Below, piece after piece: positions 58,100-64,000 of a stretch of 64,000 nucleotides of DNA. The notes under the pieces were generated by a model, which was given only the letters and a program-made list of their open reading frames with translations, did no database searches and was not told where the DNA came from. Positions within the stretch are counted from its first letter, which is position 1; each line of letters opens with the position of its first letter. Both the position numbers and the translations under genes were made by a program. The DNA is from Symbiodinium natans (taxonomy: Eukaryota > Sar > Dinophyceae > Suessiales > Symbiodiniaceae): the NCBI GenBank assembly GCA_905221605.1, contig CAJNDS010002199.1, positions 135,001-199,000 of the forward strand. The letters run 5' to 3'.

Positions 58100-59842
58100 T
58101 CGTGTTTGGAGCTTCCCCTCTCACTCAATTTTGAGCGCCCCACAAGAGTCCGCGTGCCGGAAAGGAGCGTGGTCCCCCTAGAGACCAAGAAGCCGCGCGT
58201 CGACGGCTCGTCGGTGCTGTCAGTGGCAGTGAAGGTCTCCGCCAAACCTTGGCACGAAGATGACCGACGTGGAGCAGCGCTGTTCCAGCTCCAGGCCATC
58301 GTGGAAGGATGGCCAGATGCCTTTGGTATTGTCGCGCTCTGCCGTGCAGACGCAAATGGCACGCTGGACTTGGACGAGCTGTCGTACAGCATAGCCAGCG
58401 CCTGTGCGCACAAGGCCACCGGAACAATAGTCCGCAGACTTTCTTCCCTTAACCATTTCGTGACGTGGGCCGACTCCGTTCAAGCTTCGCCCTTCCCAGT
58501 GACGGAGAGAGTCTCCTGGATGTACCTCACCCACTTGGACCGTTCCGAGGCGCCGTGGTCGAAACCCGGCGGGTTCACTCAGTGCGTCAACTGGTGTCGA
58601 GGCGTCCTCGGTCTGAAAGTCGAGGACTACATGACCTCGAGCCCTCGCGTCGTGGGCCTTTGCAAAGGCTTCGAGGCCAAGGCCCCTCCGCCCCGCCGGG
58701 CGCCTGCTCTGGCTGTGGAAGAAGTCAAGTTCCTCGAAGGTGCCGCGGCCTTCGCTGACAATGCGCCCGACTGCGTCATTGCGGGTGCGCTATTGTTTAT
58801 GATGTTCAGCTGCGCCAGAGCCAGCGATGCGGCCAGGATGGTAACTCTTGAGGTCGACTTTTCCGACCCAGACGAGTCCACCGTGTGGATAGAGGGCTCC
58901 GTCTCCAAAAGCAAGACGGCCATGGGGGCTAGAGCACGCCTGTTGTTACCACTTCTGGCGCCGTGCGTTTACCTGGAGACTCCGTGGATCCCACAGTGGC
59001 TGGAGGCGCGTGTCTCCCTCGGCCTTTCGGTCAAAGGAGCTATCGATAAGGGTTCTCTGATCCCGCACTTCGGGGAAGATGGCGTCCCTACCGGAAACGC
59101 CATGTCCTCGCAGCAGATCACCAAGTGGCTGCGAGGCATCCTGGCAGAGGTCTCCCCGGACTCTTCCCGTCTCTCCAGCCACAGCCTGAAAGCCACGGGC
59201 CTGACGTGGGCCGCGTCGGCCGGTGTCGCCCTGGACACGCGGCGCTTGTTAGCACACCATGTGCATGATAGTGCGCGTAGCACGGAGACCTACAGCCGAG
59301 ACGTTCTCGCGCCAGCTGCGCGCATTTTCGAGGAAGTCCTCCTCGCCATCCGTGATGGCGACTTCGTTCCTGACAACCCGCGTGGGAGTCAAATCAGGAC
59401 TAGGCAGCGTGTTTTGGCCTTCAACAAACCAGATCCAGTCGTGCCGGAGGGAGCTCTGCGTCGGAGTTCAAATGTTCCTCCCGACCTGGACAACGAGGTC
59501 TCAGCAGCTGCGTCGGCCGAGCAGCCGGCGCCCGCGCCCGAGCACATGACTGATACCACAGATAGCGAGTCGGACCGACTCAGCGAGGAGGACATGCCGA
59601 CAGACCCCCCTTTGCCCGGGAACCGTGCTCGCCGCGAGGCAGTGGCAGCTCTGCCACCGTGGTGCCAGTCCTTTATGCACGCTGTCAGTGGCTGCCTCCA
59701 CGTTCAAGGGGTCGAGATGCGGAATCGTCTTCTTTGTGGGCGGACGTTGTCTGACAGGTACGTTACCAGCGACGTTGTTGAACTCGAGGAGGGTCGTCCC
59801 CATTGCAAGCAGTGCTGGACCCACTCAAGCTTGCAAGACTAG
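58100..59842 (+). CDS. Tyrosine recombinase (DIRS-like integrase)
   Basis: DNA strand-exchange enzyme of the tyrosine recombinase superfamily, used by DIRS-like retroelements to integrate circular DNA. Numbering from 58106: box I Arg R238 (SCARASDAARM), H359-x2-K362 (HSLKAT), LAHH with H385, nucleophile Y396 (TETYSRD). H385 to Y396 is 11 residues, normal for the fold. K362 replaces the usual second catalytic Arg of H-x-x-R. The C-terminal ~180 residues are acidic and end in two CxxC-like pairs (CLHV..., CKQCW). The frame has no ATG before residue ~139, so initiation must be non-AUG or the N-terminus comes from another exon. It lies upstream of Gag, not after RT as usual. Confidence 0.82.
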   Translation, partial: SCLELPLSLNFERPTRVRVPERSVVPLETKKPRVDGSSVLSVAVKVSAKPWHEDDRRGAALFQLQAIVEGWPDAFGIVALCRADANGTLDLDELSYSIASACAHKATGTIVRRLSSLNHFVTWADSVQASPFPVTERVSWMYLTHLDRSEAPWSKPGGFTQCVNWCRGVLGLKVEDYMTSSPRVVGLCKGFEAKAPPPRRAPALAVEEVKFLEGAAAFADNAPDCVIAGALLFMMFSCARASDAARMVTLEVDFSDPDESTVWIEGSVSKSKTAMGARARLLLPLLAPCVYLETPWIPQWLEARVSLGLSVKGAIDKGSLIPHFGEDGVPTGNAMSSQQITKWLRGILAEVSPDSSRLSSHSLKATGLTWAASAGVALDTRRLLAHHVHDSARSTETYSRDVLAPAARIFEEVLLAIRDGDFVPDNPRGSQIRTRQRVLAFNKPDPVVPEGALRRSSNVPPDLDNEVSAAASAEQPAPAPEHMTDTTDSESDRLSEEDMPTDPPLPGNRARREAVAALPPWCQSFMHAVSGCLHVQGVEMRNRLLCGRTLSDRYVTSDVVELEEGRPHCKQCWTHSSLQD

Positions 59843-59928
59843 AGGAAAAAGGAGGCTTTTTGACCTAGTCCCGGGACCCTCCTCTCCCCCTTTGAACTCT
59901 TGTACGTGTCCCCTTCCCCTGCCAGGCC

Positions 59929-61194
59929 ATGGTTTCCCTCGTTGACAGCAAGGCCGAGTTTAAAAGCAGAGCCGAGGACTTGCTCGGGAGCGACCCTTTC
60001 AAAAATCTGGTAAAGGAGAACGTGGAGTCCTTTGCCGCCCTTGCGTTCTCTGTGGCCGATCAGCCCAACCATATTGACGATAGCAAGCTGGAAGATCTGG
60101 CGAAAAAGATATTTCCGGCGCCCGGGCCCACGTTGGGCCACGCGGGAGCTTTGCGACGTCTCGCCTTTGAAGGCTTGGCCTTTAGCCTGCAGGATTTGAA
60201 GGATCGGGGCGACCCCGAGGCATCCAGCAAGAAGTACTTGCCCAGCCACGAGAGAGAACACAAGAGGAAAGAGCAAGTTGCTCGCCTCACTGGGGTCCTC
60301 CTGGAAGGTGACTTGGAGCCTTCCAACGGTCTCGTAGACCGCGCGGCGGCCATGTTGCACGACGGCCTCGTGCGTTACATTCCGCCGTCCGCATGCGTGA
60401 GTCGCGACGCGGAGGTCGCCGCCGTGCGGCGAGACAAGGAGTTCTTTGCCATCGAGAATGGCGAGCTTACCCTGAAGAAGAAGGACAACGTGTTCAATGC
60501 GGACGTGGCAACCGACTTCAAGCTGCAGCAGGCTTTCACCAGGAGAGGTGTGGCCCTAGACCGCGTCGGTCTGGTCTCCTTCAACGTGCACGAGCGTCTC
60601 GTGCGAAACTACTTTTTCCTGGCGAGCCGGGCCGCCCCGCCTGGCTACGCCAAGCCCGGTGTAGGCGCAATTATCAAGGCCGACAAAGAGCTCTGGACGC
60701 TGTTGTCACGAGAGTGTCGTGACGGGTGCAAGCCCAACGCAGCAGGCGTGGCTCCTTTGGACGCCTTAATTGCAGCCAAGCAGAACGACACGTGCGTCAC
60801 GTTTAGCCTCTTCCCCCTGCCACAAGCAGATGGCCGGGGCCGCGAGTGGACGAAGGGCAGAGGCGCTGGCAAAGGAGGGAAGGGCCGTGACCCTAAAGGA
60901 TCTGGCAGGAGTCGCACCCCCAAAGGCCGGGGCAGGGGGAGGGGGAAAGGGAAGCCTTCCGCGCCTACCCTCCCGACCGAGAAGAAGCCCCCGATGCCTA
61001 AGGAACTGCGCCCCTTTCAGCCGCATGACGATCACGGCAGACGTTACTGCTATGGATTCAACCTGGAGGAGGGCTGTGACCTCCCGGCGTCCGGGAATCC
61101 CCCTGAGTGTGACCGCGGACTGCACGTTTGCATGTCCTGCGGGTCCAAGGACCACGGGGCAGGGAACTGCCCGGCAAACAAGAAGCGTGAGTGA
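59929..61194 (+). CDS. Gag-like protein with CCHC zinc knuckle, 421 aa
   Basis: ATG 59929 in GCCATGG context. The N-terminal two thirds are helical and charged, followed by a Gly/Arg/Lys-rich tract (GRGAGKGGKGRDPKGSGRSR). The end has the pattern FNLEEGCD...C...H-V-C-M-S-C, with a CCHC knuckle C401-x2-C-x4-H-x4-C414 at 61129-61170. This is typical of DIRS-like and similar retroelement Gag proteins, which bind the RNA. The stop UGA (61192-61194) is followed by CUA, and the next gene continues in the same frame without another stop, so readthrough to Pol is possible. Confidence 0.8.
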   Translation: MVSLVDSKAEFKSRAEDLLGSDPFKNLVKENVESFAALAFSVADQPNHIDDSKLEDLAKKIFPAPGPTLGHAGALRRLAFEGLAFSLQDLKDRGDPEASSKKYLPSHEREHKRKEQVARLTGVLLEGDLEPSNGLVDRAAAMLHDGLVRYIPPSACVSRDAEVAAVRRDKEFFAIENGELTLKKKDNVFNADVATDFKLQQAFTRRGVALDRVGLVSFNVHERLVRNYFFLASRAAPPGYAKPGVGAIIKADKELWTLLSRECRDGCKPNAAGVAPLDALIAAKQNDTCVTFSLFPLPQADGRGREWTKGRGAGKGGKGRDPKGSGRSRTPKGRGRGRGKGKPSAPTLPTEKKPPMPKELRPFQPHDDHGRRYCYGFNLEEGCDLPASGNPPECDRGLHVCMSCGSKDHGAGNCPANKKRE

Positions 61195-61488
61195 CTATCC
61201 CAGCCGGTAGTCGAAATGCGCGAGGCCTCGTCAGGCCCGGGTCAGCCGCTCGCTTCCTCTTTCCTTTCCTCTCCTGAAAAGGGAGGGCCGCGTTGCGATG
61301 ATGTTACGGGCCGTGCCCGTTGTGAGGACGCTCCACCTCCACTTGTGGGGTCATCGTCCTCGCCTGTGGACCGCCAGCCCGGCAACAACGATAGGGGCGT
61401 CCCTTTGTTTGTGGAAGTCTTCTGCGGCTTGGGACGTTTGAGTAAAGCCGCCAAGGATTTAGGCTTCCACACCCACCGTGAGCATTGA
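61195..61488 (+). CDS. Start of Pol: cytosine-methyltransferase-like domain, N-terminal part
   Basis: Same frame as Gag and open from the Gag stop; an internal ATG occurs at 61216. It ends with methyltransferase motif I (FVEVFCGLGRLSKAAKDLGF), the AdoMet-binding loop, then hits UGA at 61486-61488. The fold continues at once in the +1 frame (VSIDK), where the acidic residue after motif I is found. So this is not a separate protein but the first part of the following Pol. Confidence 0.75.
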   Translation, partial: LSQPVVEMREASSGPGQPLASSFLSSPEKGGPRCDDVTGRARCEDAPPPLVGSSSSPVDRQPGNNDRGVPLFVEVFCGLGRLSKAAKDLGFHTHREH

Positions 61489-64000
61489 CAAAGTTTGCAA
61501 GGCTCAAGGTGTGAAGGTCCTGCAATTGGACCTCTCCAGGAAAGAAGGGCGTTCCCTTCTCAAAGATGTCCTGGACCGGCCAGGCCTAGTGTGGGTTCAC
61601 TGGGCCCCGCCGTGCGGAACTTTCAGTCGAGCCAGGGAAATTCGCCATCCGGGCGGACCAAAGCCGCTGTGGAATAGACATTTCGTAAAGGGGCTGCCCT
61701 CCCTGAAGGACTTTCGTGACAGGGCACGCGTTCGGGCCGCAAACAGCCTCGTAGAGCTGATGTCCTCCTGGTGCAGACACTTGTCCGAAAAAGGTGTCTG
61801 CTGGAGTGTTGAAAATCCCACTAACAGCCTGATTTGGCTTTTCCCTGGTTTGAGTGGGCTCGTGGCCAGTTCTCACGTTGTCACACTGCATGCGTGCATG
61901 TTTGGCAGTACCCGGCGGAAGAGCACCACGTTGGTGTCGAACCGCTCCTGGTTTCGCCGGACAGCCGTGCTGTGCTCTGGGGACCATGCCCATGAGTCAT
62001 GGGGTCAGGTCACGCACCAAGGAGAGCGTGTTTGGTCGACCTCTCTTGAGAGTGCCTACACGCCGCAGCTGGCCAAAGCGTGGGCGTCCTGCGCCGGGGC
62101 GGCTGTCAAGGACGTCCTGAAAAAAGCCCCCGTGGGGCGGAAGCGCGCATTCAAGGCGCTGTGTGAGCCGGACTTTACGGTCAAGGTCACCCTGAAGGGC
62201 GACGACGCCGCACGCTTCTTCGGCTTTTTCCCGCCATGCAAGGTTCCGCGCAACTGGGACCACTGGCCTAAAGGGTCCAAACTCCTGGAGATCGACCGCG
62301 AGGGTGCGACCGCGTCGGTCGCCATCCCTTGCTCGCCGGAAACCTGGTGCAGACAGGCCTTAGAGCTACCCAGCCCGCGTAGGGCGCGCTGTGTTCTCCC
62401 TCCCGAGATGCTCGTGGCTCTCGCGGCCGATGCCGCCGAGGACACTATCAAGATTGCAAAGTCGCGTACGGAGGCGTCCCGTGACCTCCTTCGAGTTTGT
62501 AAGGGTTCCGTGAACCGGGAGACGGCCCTCCGTGAAGGTCTCGACCCCGAAGTCAACCACGTCACCTCCAGCAAGATGTCTGTGGCTCTGGAACTGTTGT
62601 TGCGCGAAGTGGGTCACGTCGACCCGGAAGTCGCGGAGTCGGTTAGGGTCGGCTTTCCCCTCGTGAATTGGCTCCCCGTTTCGGGTTTGTGGGATGCCGA
62701 CGTTCGGCCCCCCGAACTTACGGCCTCCGGTCTCCAACGTATGTCCGGAGAAATTTCTCAACGCTGCGTCAAAGGCCTCTGCCGGTACCGTGACCGAGCA
62801 ACCGAGCGTGCAGTGTGGGCCGTGACCCGTGAAGAACAGGCCAGTGGATGGCTGTCGTTCTGCAGCCGTGAAGACCTTTCCGCTCTGGCGGTGGTCTCCC
62901 CCAGGTTTGGAGTCTTCCAGAAAAATAAAGTGAGGCCAATCGATAACTTCAAAGCCAGCCTGGTCAACTCAGCCTGTGGCGTGCAGGAGAAGGTTCAGAT
63001 GGACGGGATCGACGAGATAGTCGAGGCCTGCCTGTCCTGGCTTCGTTTTCGTCTGCCCGGGAGCCCCCCCGAGCGCATCCTCGGTCGTACCTGGGATCTC
63101 AAGAGCGCTTATAAGCAGCTTGCCGTGCGAGCAGACCACAAGCATTTCGCCATCATCTGCGTCATGGACCCTCAGGCTGACGTTGTCCAATACTGCCGCT
63201 TGCACAGCCTGCCCTTTGGGGCAGTTGCAGCCGTGCATGCTTTCCTGCGCTGTAGCGAAGCGTTAAAAGCCATAGCAAGGAAAAAGTTTTTCATAGCTAT
63301 GACCTCCTTTTTCGACGACTTTACGGTTCTGACGTCTGCAGCAAACGCGGCCCACGTTGAGGTCGTTGTCTCCTCAATGTTCAAGAAACTGGGCTGGCGC
63401 GTAGCCACGGAGGAGAAGAAGAATCGCCCCTTCTCCGAGGTTTTCGATGTTCTCGGCGTCCGAGTGGACCTGTCCCACCAGTCCGTGGGCGTGGTACAGG
63501 TCAGCAACACGCCTCAGCGCGTAGCTGAGCTTAAGGACACAGTAGCGGAGATTAAACAGAAGGGTTCACTTACGTTCGAAGAAGCGCAACGTCTGCGCGG
63601 GCGCCTAGTGTTCGCGGAACAACACGTATGGGGGCGTAACGCCAAACAGGCAGTGGTGGCTGTCGGGGACGTTTCCCCGGCATCCGAAGCCTCGCATCCT
63701 CTGACTGACGTCCAGCGAGCAGCTCTGGACTTTATCGAGCAGCGCGTCCTGGACGGGCGTCCTCGTTCTTTCTCAATCCAACCGTCCAGAACGTTCCACC
63801 TTTGGCTGGACGGGGCATGCGAGTGGGATGAGCCAAACTCGTTTCCCACGTGTGGCTTTGGGGGTGTCCTATGGCTGGATGGCGTGCCTTTATCCTGGGG
63901 AGACACCCTGGACCCCGCCGCGGCGAAAGAATGGGCACGCCGCGTCGGCAAAAAGCAGCTAGTTTTCGAGTGCGAATTGTTGCCATACTTCATATCGCTG
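61463..64000 (+). CDS. Pol: methyltransferase-like, reverse transcriptase and RNase H (3' partial)
   Basis: Open without a stop from 61463 to the window end (the preceding in-frame codon, 61460-61462, is TAG). The methyltransferase-like part shows the motif IV Pro-Cys in WAPPCGTFSRAR (61610-61615) and ENP (61811-61819), features of C5-cytosine methyltransferases. The target-recognition and later motifs are not evident, so activity is uncertain. RT follows: KVRPIDN (near 62926), motif A WDLKSAYKQL with D at 63095, LPFGAV motif B, and FFDD at 63308-63319 in place of Y-x-DD. RNase H starts around HLWLDGA (D at 63809) and is cut by the window edge. It is reached from Gag by UGA readthrough plus a +1 shift in 61463-61488, or these are lesions. 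Confidence 0.85.

Larger units (their letters stand above)
54581..64000 (+). mobile_element. Very large DIRS-like (tyrosine recombinase) retroelement, right end outside window
   Basis: All genes are on the plus strand, starting at a sharp junction with satellite DNA. The order is two Cys-rich proteins, tyrosine recombinase, CCHC Gag, methyltransferase-like, RT, RNase H. Recombinase plus RT/RNase H plus methyltransferase is the DIRS-like combination, although known DIRS elements place the recombinase last and carry an adenine-type methylase. The word ACGTT is frequent from 54640 to 63800, in both coding and most non-coding parts, which supports one unit. Termini were not found. Confidence 0.55.

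Overview
The window looks like nuclear DNA of a dinoflagellate, possibly a symbiodiniacean (the genus cannot be fixed). Three things point there. A 21-nt match to the dinoflagellate trans-spliced leader lies at 54729-54749. Plant-type TTTAGGG/CCCTAAA telomere heptamers recur in many blocks. Giant one-exon retroelement polyproteins have CCHC/CCCH Gag-type fingers. No bacterial or phage operon organisation is visible.

Layout. 1-9721: 3' part of a Ty1/copia LTR retrotransposon, with a Gag-PR-IN-RT-RH polyprotein, an unusual ~690-aa C-terminal extension, a polypurine tract and a 182-bp LTR. 9733-10203: 21-bp minisatellite. 10304-13454: subtelomere-like zone of three CCCTAAA arrays separated by two related GC-rich modules, each carrying a stem-loop-rich candidate ncRNA ending in T6 and a GC hairpin next to the following array. 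13455-22288: an 8.8-kb element with two 287-bp direct repeats, inserted in a telomere array with a CCCTA target duplication. It has no reverse transcriptase. It carries one giant WW/S1/CCCH-finger ORF whose middle third has been inverted; undoing the inversion on paper restores one 2,607-codon frame. 22289-22470: the rest of the split telomere array. 23037-24518: a minus-strand Cys-containing protein gene of unknown function. 25380-28520: 36-bp minisatellite, other short tandem repeats, AT-rich DNA.

28690-54580 is one large composite satellite. A ~49-50-bp monomer level sits inside ~0.5-0.95-kb higher-order units (about 38 copies), inside ~5.2-kb and ~14.0-kb duplications. No gene is credible there.

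54581-64000 begins at a sharp junction and is gene-dense and all on the plus strand. It holds a spliced-leader relic between two identical 37-nt 5'-UTR copies, two Cys-rich proteins, a tyrosine recombinase, a CCHC Gag, and then a cytosine-methyltransferase-like domain, RT and RNase H running off the window end. Gag and the methyltransferase domain are in one frame separated by a single UGA; a +1 shift then leads into RT. Shared word usage suggests this whole stretch is one very large DIRS-like (tyrosine-recombinase) retroelement with an unusual gene order. Calls come from reading motifs by eye; no database search was possible.
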